Position numbers and translations under genes: made by a program. From NCBI RefSeq assembly GCF_954871325.1, contig NC_088777.1, positions 39,223,366 to 39,287,365 on the forward strand: a stretch of DNA of 64,000 nt. The letters are read 5' to 3'. Every line of letters begins with the position of its first letter. Position 1 is the first letter of the stretch. Under the pieces are notes generated by a model that was not told where the DNA came from, did no database searches, and worked only from the letters and a program-made list of their open reading frames with translations. This DNA comes from Gordionus sp. m RMFG-2023. Its lineage: Eukaryota > Nematomorpha > Gordioida > Chordodea > Parachordodidae. Of the stretch, positions 30,984 to 44,005 are shown one piece after another.

Positions 30984-33760
30984 TTTACGTGATACGTGAT
31001 TTATAGTGTTTTTGCCCACTGACGTTGAAGGTTCAACAGAAATATGATAGGTATCTCATTTCCTTCTAACTGGAAATATATTAATTTAGATGAATAATAG
31101 AAAATGAGGAGCTCTCTGCGCGTGTTAGTACATCAGTACGAAAACAGATGCTTAAACGTCTATAGACTAAGGGAAAGAATTGTGCAAAGCAAAAGCCTAT
31201 ACCCGAGAACTACAGTATAATTTAATTACCTTAAGGGTGGGAAGTGAGTGATTTTAAGTATAAATTCCTTTGTGCAAGTCTTAATTGATTACTATCGATA
31301 TTGAAATGTTTAATGTATCATATCCATTTAATTTCGATTTATCTACATGCAGAAGTTGAGCTTGTTCGTGACATCTACTGGAGTTATATTTCATAAAAAT
31401 ATTGTCATTCGCAAGTAATATTGAGTTGAGATAAATTTTTGGATATTGGCTTTTATTTATCGCTCATTTATATTTATAAAAATAGTTTTAATAGATCTCT
31501 TGTAATTGTTTAGTTTGATAAACCATTTCACAATATTTAATTCAATCACATCTTTAATGATTCTGCAGTACCACAGTTTGAACTTTGTATACTGTTTTCC
31601 TTAATTTATGTAAAGCTACATGATGGCATCGTGTATCAGATTGTGGCGGCTGAATACCTTATTGCTAGCTAGGAACTGGGTGTGGTGTTTTTTAGTCCTA
31701 TTTTAATTGCCGCTTAATTTTATGTTTTCCAGAGATTGGCATCTGATATGATTTTTGGATAGAAGATACCATTTATGATTTTTATGAAAATTATTAATAA
31801 AGGATTTTAGTCGTCTGCTTTCTGTTTTGTTTATTTCCCATATGTCCCCTCCATAAAATAATATGGGAGTTATTGTCGAGTTAAAGATGCGTAATCTGTT
31901 AAATACGGAGATTGTTTTCCATAATTTTATTCGCTCGCATTCTCTTTGCAACTGCCCTTATTTTCGAAATAACCCTGAAGTACTTAATTTTATTTACTAT
32001 TTCACTGTGTTGGTACTTAATTTAGGAGTGGTGGTGCCTATGGAGAGAAAAGGATAACCATTTTGTTGGAATTTATTTCTAGTCCTACCCTATGGCTCAA
32101 GGTTTCTAAGAGGTAGAAAAAGTTCTTACTTCTTAATTTCTTCGATATTCTTGGATATCACTACTATATTATATCCATCTGCATATGATATTTATTTTCT
32201 AGATGTAGCACATCGTTTGATTCCATATCCATTCAGATCAGCCATGCCAAGTGCTTCTTTAGTAACTTTATTTATTATAATGTTAAACTATAGTGGAATA
32301 CTTCTTTTTTATCCTGAAAAAAGAAGATACTTTATTATTAATTTTAAAGCATGCAAATTAGTTACGGTAGTGATGATCTAAAATATAAATTATATTGGGT
32401 TCTATGCCACACACTCTAACAGAGTTTCCGACAGAGCTCTGTGATTAACATTATTGAAAGCCATTCTAAAGTCTATAAAGGTGAAGTAAAAAAGTAATTT
32501 ATATTTGCAATATTTTTTTAGGATATTTTTAGAGATAACATCGGCTGTTGGAAGTTTTTGCCGGGTGTATACGGACATATGTATTTGGGGGAAATATAGA
32601 GTGTGGATGATAGGAATATGTTTTTTAAGAGGACCACAAAAATTATGAGACAGAGGATGTAAGGGCTAAGACCCGGTAAAACATTTTTGTGAATAGTTTG
32701 TTTTAGGGAAGCTACATAAGAAGGATGCGTTCCATTCCAAGAGAGTTTATCCGCTTTCCCATATTTTATCAGAGATGGATATGTAAGAAAATATATTGCT
32801 GCGATTTTTAGATATTCCGCTGAGATGTTGTCAAGAAACGGGGCCTTGTTTTTCCTTAGTTTTTTGACGATTTTGGATATTTTATCAATAGAAAAATCAG
32901 GGGGTGGGCAGAGTTTATGTTTATTGGTATGAGTAGAGTTGCCTTCCTTGATCAAATGCAATCACATAAAATCATACAGCAATTTGTTTGTTCTTGTCTA
33001 TGATTACCTAGCCTTTCCCTAACACCATAGAGGGGAGCTTCTTAAAACTGTAAGGTTTGCAGAAATATTTAAATTTTTTATAGGCGTCGTAGATTCTATT
33101 TTCTTTCTTGTCCTTATCTATATCAAATGCTTTTTTTGCAATGTAGATCCTTCCATCGCTTCGAAATAACTTATTCTTTTCCATAAGTAGCTATTAGAGC
33201 CATCGTTCACTCTAAGTTAATTTATCATTTGTTCCTGGAAAACTATTTACGTTAGGCAGGCAATTTTATGATTCTGCTAGATTACCTTTAAAAGTTTCCA
33301 GCATTCCTCGACGGTTCCATGCTTAGTTTTATTTAGGAAGTTTGCCTTTTGTCTTCGAGGGTTTGCAAATTCCTGAGCATGTAAATTTAATCTTCGATTG
33401 ATTTGTGCTGGGTCTAGTAATATTTTGGCTATAATATTGAAAATTCTTCATATATTTATCACAGTTATCTTAGCTACTATTGGGATCAGATATATATGCT
33501 GATGCCTTAGCGTCATTAAATCACGGATAGATATTGGAGATAGAAAAATTAATTTGGGATTTCTGGTGAACTCTCATAAAATGCATATGTCGATTTCTCG
33601 GTGGCTAGAGAAGGTGTTTTCGATTCTAAAGTTTTTGTTTCTGCAGAAATCAAGGGGTTGCTATCCTCGCCATTTGGTTGTTGTAGAGGAGCACTCCCAG
33701 TGACATTGCTACTAATATATTCAGCAAAAAAGATAGGTACATGAATATATTTAAATTTCT
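30984..33760 (-). mobile_element. LINE copy 2 (same family), decayed, longer 5' part
   Basis: The 3' end on the minus strand is ATCACGTATCACGTAAA at 30984, identical to copy 1. Reading 5' to 3': pre-RT region (INRRLNLHAQEFANPRRQ, KTKHGTVEECWKLL), then ENRIYDAYKKFKYFCKP, then 32961-32518 with KISKIVKKLRKNKAP..NISAEYLKI, then YFTFIDFRMAFNNVNHRAL near 32500-32410. A degraded catalytic box follows (SYADG in place of YADD near 32180), then 31951-31703 with LWKT..VFNRLRIFNSTITPILFYGG. Many stops and frameshifts. It preserves the region missing from the truncated copy at 25559. Confidence 0.83.
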
Positions 33761-36700
33761 CACGGATAATTTTTATCTTTGCCGACTAAAAGTAATATAT
33801 GACACTACATCAAATTATCTTTTTTTAAAGAAAGCTTTTTGATAACTGCTAAGGAATTATTATAGAAAAGTAGATTTCATCATATAAAAGAAAAAGAAAG
33901 AATTGAAATAAAATCTACCATTCTTTTATTAAGAAAAGAGTGGTAGCCTGATAGAATGCATGATAAATTTAAAATAATTATTATATAATATTGTTATATT
34001 AAAAAGGAGCTTCTATGTAATATATATTATAAAATAAAATAGATAAGTCTTCAAATGTAGTTAAAATAAAATTTTCATTTGAAATTATATTTTTAAATTT
34101 AAAAAAACGCGCTCAAAAAATGATTTAAAGTTAAAAAAATAAATAACACATTGCCGCTAACATATATAAAGAAATATTATTTATTAATTAAATCATTAAA
34201 TATATTCATAAAATAAAATGATAATTATATTGGAATTAGAACAATAATTTTAAAATGTAATATAATAAAGTATAAATTTTAAACCAGCCTTTCTCTAAAA
34301 ATAATAACAATTATAAATTATAGCAAATACATACATTTATAAAAATATTAAATTATTTCTTCCAAGCAACATCAATAAAGATCATAGAATCATAAGATTC
34401 ATAAATATTTTGAATTTAATGTATTTAGACGTAATTGATTTTGAATCGTAGTTCAGAATTCGATATTTAAAACTCAGCCTAAGACGTGCCATAGTTTTTA
34501 TTTCGTTTGTAACTCATTTTTATTTATTGATTTGAAAAGCTGATTGATGAATTAGTAAGTACTAATCATGCCCACATATTCATTGCTTCTATAATTTTCC
34601 TTCTAACATGATGCCAATCTTGGCAATTTATTTTTATTCTGTTAATAACTTTTTTTTAACCATTAAACATGTGTTGAAGCCATAAAAAATATGAAATACG
34701 CACTAATTATTGACATAAATATCAGAGATAATACTTCAATATCTTTGGTTGACTTTACGATTAAGGCGTGATTCATAGTTTGCATTTGCTTACTTTTTTC
34801 TGACTGAAGAAAATTATTAAAGAATTAATAAGCACTATATATTAATTCAAGCGAGTTAGTTTTATCTTCTATATTCTCCGTTTTAGCATGATGCTAACTT
34901 AGATAATTTTTTATTTTCTACCAATAATTATCTTCCTCTTTAAAATGTTCTAATAAAACCTTACTTAATGGTTTTGCATATTCCGTTTTCTCCTAAAACT
35001 TGGCTAACTTCAAGTAAAGCATAGCATGACGTCGTAGTTTTCATTTTGTTAACAACTCAGTTTTATTTTCTCATATTTGATTGAGAAATAAAAGTACTAT
35101 TCAGGCACTAAATATTAACGCACGCCAGATATATAGCTTTTTATATTTCCCATTCAAGCATATTACTAGTTTTTTTTTCTATTGTCTACCAAACGGATTA
35201 AATTAATTTACCAATTAGCACTAAACATTGATAAAAAAATTTCAGATGCTTTTTATTTGTAAAGTTGGCAAAAAATTTGTTAATAATAATTTTTTCATTT
35301 ATGTTGGCTACTATACTGGTTACGATCAGACACTAATAAACCAAAAACATTTATTTTAGAATTAGTACGTCCAATTGTTCAGTCAACTTTAGCGAATATG
35401 ATGTAAATATAACCATGGAAAAATAATAATATATAATATTAGGAGGGACCCTGCCGAAGGCCAGGCAAAACGGAGTTTAGGATGAAACCCATAAAAAATT
35501 ACCCCACCCCCCTCCTCCCATGAATAGATCTAGACTTTACTACAGTCAAAGGTTCCCTAGGGATGAGCTTTTAGGGGACTCGAGCCTCATCAAAACTTTG
35601 GAGAGCTCTTCAAAAATTAAAATCTTGAAACAAATATTTAAAAAACATTAGTTTCATTCTTTTAGATTTTAAATACCCATTAAATCTCTACAAATTCAAG
35701 ACCCCCCTACTTAAATATTATATTACCATGATTTGATGATTAAAATAATTAAGAATATACACCGCTTTATTTATTTAATATGCATAAATAAAGCAGTGGA
35801 GTATGTATTTTAATTTTTTTTTCTCCTTGGCTACACGGCCATACATTGTATTAGTTAATTTATTATCATATCATTAATAAATATAATTTAAATTAATTTA
35901 TAGGAAATTAATTATTATTATAAGGTTTATACTTTCCTCGAATCCTTGCTGCAAAATAATCAAAAAAAATCCGATAAACACTTGACGTCATACGTATTTA
36001 TTTTCCAAATTTATGTGAAATTATATTATTAAAAAACAAAATTAGAAAGAGTTGATATAGTATATTTATCTCTTATAATAAAATATATAGTGTTTATCTC
36101 TTATAATAAAATATTATGCCAAATCATTAATTATTTATGTATCATTATAAAAAAAATTTTATAAAAAATAGAGAATTAGGCTATCATAAATGGAAAAGTA
36201 TCGAAATTGTTTTTTTTCGATACCCATTCATATTGAAATTTCAAAAACATCGTTAATAATTGATATATTTTTAAAATGTATGGATCCTCACCTACAATAA
36301 ACCTATATTATGTTCCATTTTTTTCTTTTTGAACTTTTGATATCTCCCTATTTGTTTTTTCTCTCCATTTTGTTATCCACAACTATTCGTGATCCATCTC
36401 CATTTCTGATTCTCAGGCTCTACTCAACAGGACCGAAGGCCGAAGTAAGACGAAGTTCTAACTTATTTAAACAAATAAAGTTATTGTTAGGCTGAAGATC
36501 GGCCAAAACATTCCCGGCACGTCATAAAAAATTTTGGGCACTGTTTCGACAAGCCGTATTTTCTATTTCGCTATCCTAAATTTTCTCTATAGACAAGACT
36601 AAATTAAACGAAATAGTTCATGCTCATATAAGCGTTTTGCTCTAGAATAGACATATTTTTACAAAATTATAGGTAAAGAAAAACACATTGGTTTGATCAT

Positions 36701-36959
36701 CTCTTTTTTTAAAATAATATAATTGTATTATATACATTGAATTATATTAAATTAAAGTATATTAATTCTTATTTGGTTTTATATCGTTATTTTTATGGAA
36801 ACATACAATTGTAATTATTCAAATAAAAATTATAATGTCTATAAAAAATTAATTGCCCCCCTTTCCTCCCAAATAAATTTAATTCCCCCCTCCATTCATC
36901 CATGAGAGGCAAACCTATGTGAATAAAGACTAGTAAAAATATTAAGTTTTACATAATTC
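33761..36959. other. Intergenic with an old tandem repeat
   Basis: No gene recognised. 34483-35400 is a degenerate tandem array (separate entry). C-rich patches at 35440-35520 and 36845-36905 resemble transposon ends but could not be paired. The open frame at 36310-36495 shows no family signature. A 27-bp duplication (TTTATCTCTTATAATAAAATA twice) lies at about 36065-36117. Confidence 0.4.
34483..35400. repeat. Degenerate tandem repeat, unit about 270 bp
   Basis: Three units begin near 34483, 34763 and 35020 (spacing about 284 and 259). They share CATAGTTTT.ATTT.GTT, a TGATTGA..AATTA block, AGCACTA..ATTAA, and AGCATGATGCTAACTT-like words in the same order. A fourth, partial unit lies at about 35280-35380. 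Strong divergence suggests age. Confidence 0.55.
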
Positions 36960-37688
36960 TTTCGAAAGAAAGAAAGAATTTTCTTTAAAAAATTTGAATT
37001 ATAGTTTTGTAGTTTTTTTATTACAAAAACAAAATACAATGTTTTCCAATTTTTTGTTTTGACAATAAATCTGACAATTCTATAACGAATTCAATACAAT
37101 TTAAAAAATTAGGAGTGAAGAATTATCAATGTTTTCTACAAATTTTATCAAATTCTAATAACAGGGTCTAAAGCTTTGCATATTCAAAGTTGGACAAACA
37201 AAATTCAAACTTTCCAACATGTAAAATATCATTTTTATTTTTATTATTATTAAACTTTACATTTCAAAAGGCGATAATAAAAAAAAGGTTTTCAGTAAGG
37301 ATGACAGTTTAATTAAAATTTTTAGACAAGAAAAACATAATGGAACCTAACATTTTTGAAGGAATTTCCTAACAGAAACTTATCAATCACAGCCTTGAAT
37401 CGATTGATTGCAAAAAAAACAGTATCGTGGTGGTAGACCACGCACAGCTCGTACTATGGATGATGTCAATTCATTTGAAACATCGGGACAATAAGTCTGA
37501 CCTGCCGCTCACAGAAGAATTCGTCAAGTATTCTGAGAAATTGGTATTTCTGTCATTTAAATGCATCGGATTATCCATAAAAAGCTGCTGTGATATGCAT
37601 TAAGAAGAAACAAACCTAGATTCATCGATGCAAATAAGATTACCCGTCTGGTACGTATCAAACAATTTCTACAAAAATACCCTCAGAG

Positions 37689-39529
37689 TAGTGTTGTTAA
37701 TTGGTTGGTTATGTAAAACCCAGACCAAGGGTTTGGGTCTAAAAACCGACTAAACCATCTCTAAGCATAAACCCCGAGCACAGACCTATTTAGACCTGGG
37801 GTTCAGATAAACGAAAACTAAGTAAAAATAAATCTCATTTAATAATTTTAAATCTTATTATACATTCTCATTATAAATTAAAGCTTTGTTTATTATTTTA
37901 TTCTACATTAATCTCATTTTCTAAACATTTAAATATTTGTTTAAATTGGGATGCTTTTGATTGGAGTCAATTTGACCTAGCCATTTTTTCTCTTCCAAAA
38001 ATGTTAAATTCATATATATAATTATTAGTTTATATATTTAACACTTTCAAAACTTTTGTGGGATTTATAGGATATCTACTACAAGCAACTTTACAAAATT
38101 TCTTAGTTATGATTCTCCACATTATTTTTTAAACTTTGCCATAATTATCTTCAACAATCAGCATGTGTTTTTTTAATACTTTTAAAGTTGTTTATTAATT
38201 TTTTATTTTACGTTAATTATTAATTATATAAAAAAAATAAAAAGAATATGTTATTTACAGTGTTGTGATAATTTAATGAAACATATTGACGATTAAATTA
38301 AACCCATTCATATAAAATTATAATCTTTGCAAAAATAATTAAAATATAGACAAAGCATTATTGAAATTTCTTATATTATTCCTTTTGTTATTTTAAATAT
38401 TTTTTCAAATATTATAATTTTATATGAATGGGTTTGAATTTAATCGTCAATATGTTTCATTAACTCATCACAACAATTAGAAAAAATTTTTTTAAAAAAA
38501 TATATTAAATTTAACTTTCACTATAATTTGAAAGAAAATGTGAGAAAAACATTATTATTTTTTTAAAAAATTTAACTTAAATTAAAACTTATTATAATTA
38601 TTTTTTTATTTTATGACAATTTTAATTTCAAACTTATTCAAACCAAATATATTTTTAGCCGGCTAAGAAATCGGCTAGAGTTTTTTTGCCGAAAACTACC
38701 ACTCTGGCTTTTCGGGGTTATTCTTAAAAAGATAGAAGCTCAAATTGGAATAAATTAATATAAAATAAAACGCCATAATTAACGGATTTTCTTCGGCAAG
38801 CCCCTAAAGATTGAGCCGAGTTAGTCAGTATTTAACCATTACCCAATTATGGCAATTGCACAAACTATTAAAAGTGTAAATTGAAGATTTTATATATTTT
38901 GACTTCAGAATAGAGGATAAAAAGAAGCGTTTATAACCCCCCCCTCTCCCCCTAAATAAAAACGATTATCCAAAAGTAGTTTAAATATCCCATTCAAGCC
39001 AATCTTGCCAAATTAACTAATGTTATCAAATGTACTTGTCTAAATTACATTTCTAAAATTATAAAAAAATTCTACTTGTTAAAAAAAATAGCGATGAAAT
39101 TAGACAAATCCAGCCAGAAAGTTCTTATCTATTTCTGAACTAGGATGGTATGGCTGGAAATAATCGCTCGGCTAACCAAAATAATAACCCATTTTAATCC
39201 TATTTTTTCTTAGTATCTCTAAGCCCTAGGTAGTCCCGTTTAAAAAATTTTTTAACCCTAAGCTGAGTTGCTTGCAGGGCTTTACTATCTAACCCAGAAA
39301 ATACTTTTGAATTTTGCTATTTCTATACTATAATTTCTATTTAAATTATTTGGAATAACATTATTCTGAACCCCGAGTCTAAACCATGGGGCTGAACCCC
39401 AGGTCTAAACCATGGGTCTGAACCCCGGGTCTAACCACAGGTGTGTCTGTGCTCCAGGTTCGTGCTCAGAGCAAACCTGAGCACCAAATTGGGTCGTAAA
39501 ATTTACAACCAAGCAAATTAACAACACTG
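37689..39529. mobile_element. hAT transposon (family D) inserted in the mariner relic
   Basis: The ends TAGTGTTGTTAATT and AATTAACAACACTG are inverted repeats of the hAT type. The flanks CCTCAGAG (37681-37688) and TCTCAGAG (39530-39537) form an 8-bp duplication with one mismatch, lying within the mariner coding relic. Subterminal repeats are TCTAAACC/GAACCCC words (37720-37810 and 39370-39460). On the minus strand 38160-37900 has transposase-like composition (VEDNYGKV, CSRYPINPTKVLKVLN) but no decisive motif. The tip resembles family A (CAGAGTTGTTAA). Confidence 0.88.
38262..38478. repeat. Foldback MITE nested in the family D hAT
   Basis: The arms of about 68 bp are near-perfect inverted copies. 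The left starts AGTGTTGTGATAATTTAATG and continues CATATTGACGATTAAATT; the right is its complement ending ATCACAACAAT. The central loop is about 80 bp. Its tip resembles the host element's own tip (AGTGTTGTTAA), so it may be a derivative of the same family. Confidence 0.8.
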
Positions 39530-39975
39530 TCTCAGAGGTTATTCCATTTCATATGCTTCTCGGATGAAAATCTTTTTACAGTAACCCCACTGGTAAATCT
39601 GCCATATGATAGAATGTACGTTGCAGTTTCAATGAGAAAAGACAAGTCGCAATCAATCGATTACTAGTACAACATTTGACTTAAATTAATTTCAAATGTT
39701 GTTTTTTTTATGAATTTGTAGAATTGTATAGTTTAATTTTTAAAAAATGTATTTTTACATTGGAAAGTTCGAATTTTGTTTTTCAAACTTTTAATATGCA
39801 TACCTTTGGACCCTGTTGATAGAATTTGATGAAATCTGTAGAAAACAGTGATAATTTATAACTCTCTCAAATTTTATAATTTTGTTGAATAATTATCTTT
39901 CGAAACAATTTTCTTGCTAAACAAAAAGGGTATCAGTTCAATTGGAACACAGTGTACACATAAATTATGTTGGTC

Positions 39976-42658
39976 TTTTCCAAACAAGACGTTATTTTGT
40001 AAACGAAAATAAAATTAACACGATATACTTCGAAAATTAAACTATTAAGCTGGGGTTATTTTTTACCGTTTTGGACAAATAGCCCTATCTGTAGACTGAA
40101 AGTTTTTGTAGGCATTCTATATCTTGTTGCAGGGGGAAAAACAATTTTAAAAATGTGTTTTTTAAATGTATATAAAACATATTTGTAAAAAATCTATATG
40201 ACTTAATTTTAAGCATATATTTCCCATATAGTTAAAGGGTTATGGATTATATAATCCATGTGGATTAAAAATCTCTCAATTTTAAATCATTTATTGTGGG
40301 CAATTGTTAAATTTTAAAAATTCGAGGAAATGCATTCTATTAGCCACGACGTGAATTTCAGATACATTTGCCATGAAATATTGTGTTTTAAATTTATATA
40401 AAATTTATTTAATAATTAATATAAATTTAAAGTATGTTCAATAGTTCAGGGCATACTTGTCTGAAATACACAATGTGGGTATGGGCACACTATAAATCAT
40501 AGGCCTTGTCAAGATTTTACTAAGGGGAAGAATTATTTGTTGGGTTTTTATCTAAATTTTATTGGAGGGTTTAGGTCCATTTGTTGCAGGCCTATCTATG
40601 ATCCGGATTTTAAAAAAATTTTAATTTTTAATATAAATATTATTTATTTTTCTTTTCCACGCCCCCTTGCCTTTATGCGATACATTCTATTATATATATC
40701 TTGTGAAATCAGTTACAAATTTTAAAATAGAGTTCAATAAAAAAAATTTTTTAAATTCAGCATTAATTGAATACATATCCCGTTACGATATAATAGAGTG
40801 TGTTTATATATTAAAAAATTTAATTTTCAATCATCGAAACGATCAAATCAGAAGGTCGGTTATGAATATATTTTTAAAGATTCTAAAATAATATATAAAA
40901 GGGGGGGGAGACTAAGTTACCCGAGTAAGGAGTGGATGTTCAGAAGATTGGAACAGTAAATCCCCAAGGCGATCCTTTGGCGGAAGTAAAATGATTGGAA
41001 TTTTCTGTATTTGTAGTTACTTTTTTCTGAGCGTTAAAAGTAATGCTGTTGCTCGGAAAGTATGTGCCAAATTATTACTTTATTATTATAAATGATATTT
41101 TCTAATTTAATCAATTATTAATTTTAACCTATTAATCAGACCAAATAAAATAATTATAGATCTATTTTTAATGAATTATCTCAAATTAAAATACTATTTT
41201 ATTAAGTATAACATTACCCCTCGATTGTCAATACCAATTAAACGTGTAAATTTGCAGCTAAACTTTCCTGTTTATCTGATATTGAAAAGCAATTATTGTT
41301 AAAACTAAAAAAAATAGTTAAAAAATATATTTATTAAGAAATTATAAATTTTATTTAATAAATTTTACATTTTTATACATTTAATTAATATGTAATTTTA
41401 GAGCCTTTTGTATATAATATCTGGAAAAAAAATACATAGTAATATCTACTATAGCATACTATTTTGTAATTAATGAAGGAAGTTAATTTTTTGAAAAAGG
41501 GAACGTTTATTTTTTTGGAAAGTAACAAGTAAGGTAACGATATTTTATTTCTCGTAAAGTAACGAAAAAATACGTTATATTTTTTAAAGTAACATTTATA
41601 TAATAGTATTAGTGAAAGGTATAATCGCCGAAGATTCATAAATTATTGATGGCGATGAACAAATATTATGGCATTGAGGTAAGAGTTTTTATCTATCAAC
41701 AGATTGGATGTGAACTAAGGTTAAATAATAATTGCTTAGCCGAAAAATTGATGCAGATGTAGTCACGAGCCAGAGAGAGTTCGTTAAATTTTGTTAAAAA
41801 TAAAAGGGTATTACTTGGTCTTTTAAAATTATCATAAACAAAAACCTACTAGTTTGAAGGTAGAATATATATTCACCATATTAAAGGCTTTTAGTATAAA
41901 TGATGTTTTTTATCATTTTTTTGTGACGAGTTTGGTATCCGCGGGAATACTTGCAAAAATAATATATTATATTTATATAGCGTATAGCTAAGGATTGTTA
42001 AAATTATTATAAAAATATAGATGACGCATTAATATTGGCTGCTCTGCACAAGTAGTCTCCTCAGATTCCGAACCAATCCAAAGTTCGATTAGACCGTATA
42101 AGACCTGTTCCTTGCCTGAGTCTAGTTAGACATAATTTGAAAAATAAAATTTTTATTTTATTTTATTTAGTCAAAATCGATAATATTTATGCATGCGAAA
42201 ATTAATAGCAGACTAATACCGTTCTTTTCCATCCTAACAGGCAATTGATAAAGATATTATAATTCAACCCCTATATTGAACATTAAATTTAAAAAATATT
42301 TGAACTAAAAATGAATTGTTTTAACATTGAAGAAACTTGGACAAGTCCATAATTTTTCAATCTTTGAAGGAGGAAAAAATTAATGGCGCTCATTTTTTTT
42401 AATATTTAGAAATATATAATAATATGTGTATCGTATGCAAATATTAAATTCAAATTAAGTTAATATTAATTAGACTTTTGATTAAATATTAATGAGAATT
42501 TATAATAACCAATAATTTTTAAATTTAATACGTATAATTAGTTTATGGCAATCAATGCTTAAAACCAATACTATTTTTTATTATGTTATAATATATCATT
42601 TAAATTCTTTTATTCTTGAATATAAAATTAATTACTTTCTTGTCACTATTTGTTTATC
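39976..42658. other. Intergenic upstream of the GPCR
   Basis: AT-rich. The open frames at 40537-40891 and 41385-41639 are low-complexity and overlap on shifted frames; I do not support them as genes. AGTAAC-rich words at 41515-41600 resemble those at 17850, 7580 and 61190. The patch at 40895-41000 (GGGGGGGAGACTAAGTTACCC) is unassigned. Confidence 0.4.
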
Positions 42659-44005
42659 ATGAACGATATTAAGAGTTGTTCAAAGGACCTAGTATTAGAA
42701 ACTGACAATATAATTAATTTTATAATTGTTGGCTATATTGTGATCACAGTAATTTTGATACTAGGTTTATTAGGAAATTCTATCGGTATATACATCTTGA
42801 AAGACATCAATAGGAAATCATTACACAATTTTTGCCTCTATTATGTATTAATATTTAATAATGCAGCATGCCTCTTCGACCTTTTGAGAAACATTGAAGG
42901 GTTCCGATCAATATTGAAACATAAATATTCTGTCTCAAAAATCTGGATGATTTACATTACCCAGTATAATTTGGCTATTTTCTGGTCGTTTACCCAAGCT
43001 TCTGGACTAACTCTATGCATGCTCTTATGGAATAGGTATGCATCAATTATTTTTCCATTGAAATACAGATCTTACCAAAATAAAAGCCGTTTATTAAAAA
43101 TTTTACCACACCTGTTTTTGATCTTAGGATCAATCGTTTGCTTAGGAGGAGGCTTTTGGTACATGATTAGCGAATGTTACGAAAAAACTTTGAATCGAAC
43201 AGTTTGGTATAGAGATGCGCCTTATCCACCTTCTAAAAATCTATGGCGAGTTATAATGGATATTTTAAATGAAATTTTCTTTACAGTCGTGCCAACTATA
43301 CTAATGCTATACCTAGCTATACGTATAACACATTCTCTAAAGCGGTTTTTAATAAATAAACGTCGAAGGGTTGTTTCATCCGAATCTACCAATAAAACAA
43401 AAAAAAAAGTGAATCTATTTCGTCGATTTAGAGTTAATCCTTTATCAAGAGTAGCACCAAATTCAATTGACCATAATATTATATCACATATTCATACAAA
43501 TATCGATAATAATTCTAAAGTAAATAATTTTGGCTATCCCAACACTGGAAGATGTATTATAAATATTTCTTCGTTAATGTTTTTCGCGTTGTTCTTTATA
43601 TGTTATATGCCATCTAGTATACCGACATTTTTAAGATATTATTTAGTTTTTAGAGATAGCAACACCTTTCAAGTGTATAAAAATGGTTGTACCACTAATA
43701 AAATAATCCTAAATCCTACTTATATCAAAAAATCGCACAGCATTGGATTAAATTTTCCCGTTAATATTTCCTTATTCCTTTATAATGGCAGGGTTAAATG
43801 TGGGAAAAACATTATCGGACCTGAAAAAATTATAAAGTCCTTATATTATATTGAGGATTATTTAGAAAATTTATATAGTATCTTTGTATCGATCGTTTTT
43901 TACATAACTTTAATTACTGACAAAGGAATCAGAACAAAATGCAAACAAGATTTACTCGCGCTATCATACAAAATAAAGAATTTATTTTTTAAAACCATAC
44001 ATTGA
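42659..44005 (+). CDS. Orphan rhodopsin-like (class A) GPCR, intronless
   Basis: A 448-residue seven-helix membrane receptor, probably for a neuropeptide or other small ligand (inferred from family). The first true ATG is 42659; the open frame extends only nine bases upstream to a TTG. Helix 1 (about 18-47) carries the GN pair at 39-40. Helix 3 ends WNRY (124-127), a variant of DRY, followed by the usual P.KY..Y in the second intracellular loop. Helix 4 reads LGSIVCLGGGFWYM; helix 6 is FALFFICYMPSSIPTF. The third intracellular loop is long and basic (KRRR, KTKKKVN). Helix 7 (SIFVSIVFYITLITD) lacks NPxxY, and the third extracellular loop is unusually long. A diverged receptor of the FMRFamide/peptide-receptor type is the closest guess. 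No interruptions. Confidence 0.82.
   Translation: MNDIKSCSKDLVLETDNIINFIIVGYIVITVILILGLLGNSIGIYILKDINRKSLHNFCLYYVLIFNNAACLFDLLRNIEGFRSILKHKYSVSKIWMIYITQYNLAIFWSFTQASGLTLCMLLWNRYASIIFPLKYRSYQNKSRLLKILPHLFLILGSIVCLGGGFWYMISECYEKTLNRTVWYRDAPYPPSKNLWRVIMDILNEIFFTVVPTILMLYLAIRITHSLKRFLINKRRRVVSSESTNKTKKKVNLFRRFRVNPLSRVAPNSIDHNIISHIHTNIDNNSKVNNFGYPNTGRCIINISSLMFFALFFICYMPSSIPTFLRYYLVFRDSNTFQVYKNGCTTNKIILNPTYIKKSHSIGLNFPVNISLFLYNGRVKCGKNIIGPEKIIKSLYYIEDYLENLYSIFVSIVFYITLITDKGIRTKCKQDLLALSYKIKNLFFKTIH

Larger units (their letters stand above)
36960..39975 (+). mobile_element. Tc1/mariner transposon relic, interrupted by a hAT
   Basis: Inverted ends pair clearly at 37122-37228 and 39752-39855 (AACAGGGTC.AAAG..TGCATATT and CAAACTTTCCAA..TGTAAAA) and more weakly out to about 36960 and 39975. 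The plus-strand transposase relic starts near 37427 (GGRPRTARTMDD), with RIIHKKLL and ALRRNKPRFIDANKITRL..IKQFLQKYPQ up to 37688, and resumes at 39538 (EVIPFHML, then KSFYSNP). Several stops. The 1,841-bp gap is a hAT insertion with its own target duplication. Confidence 0.8.
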
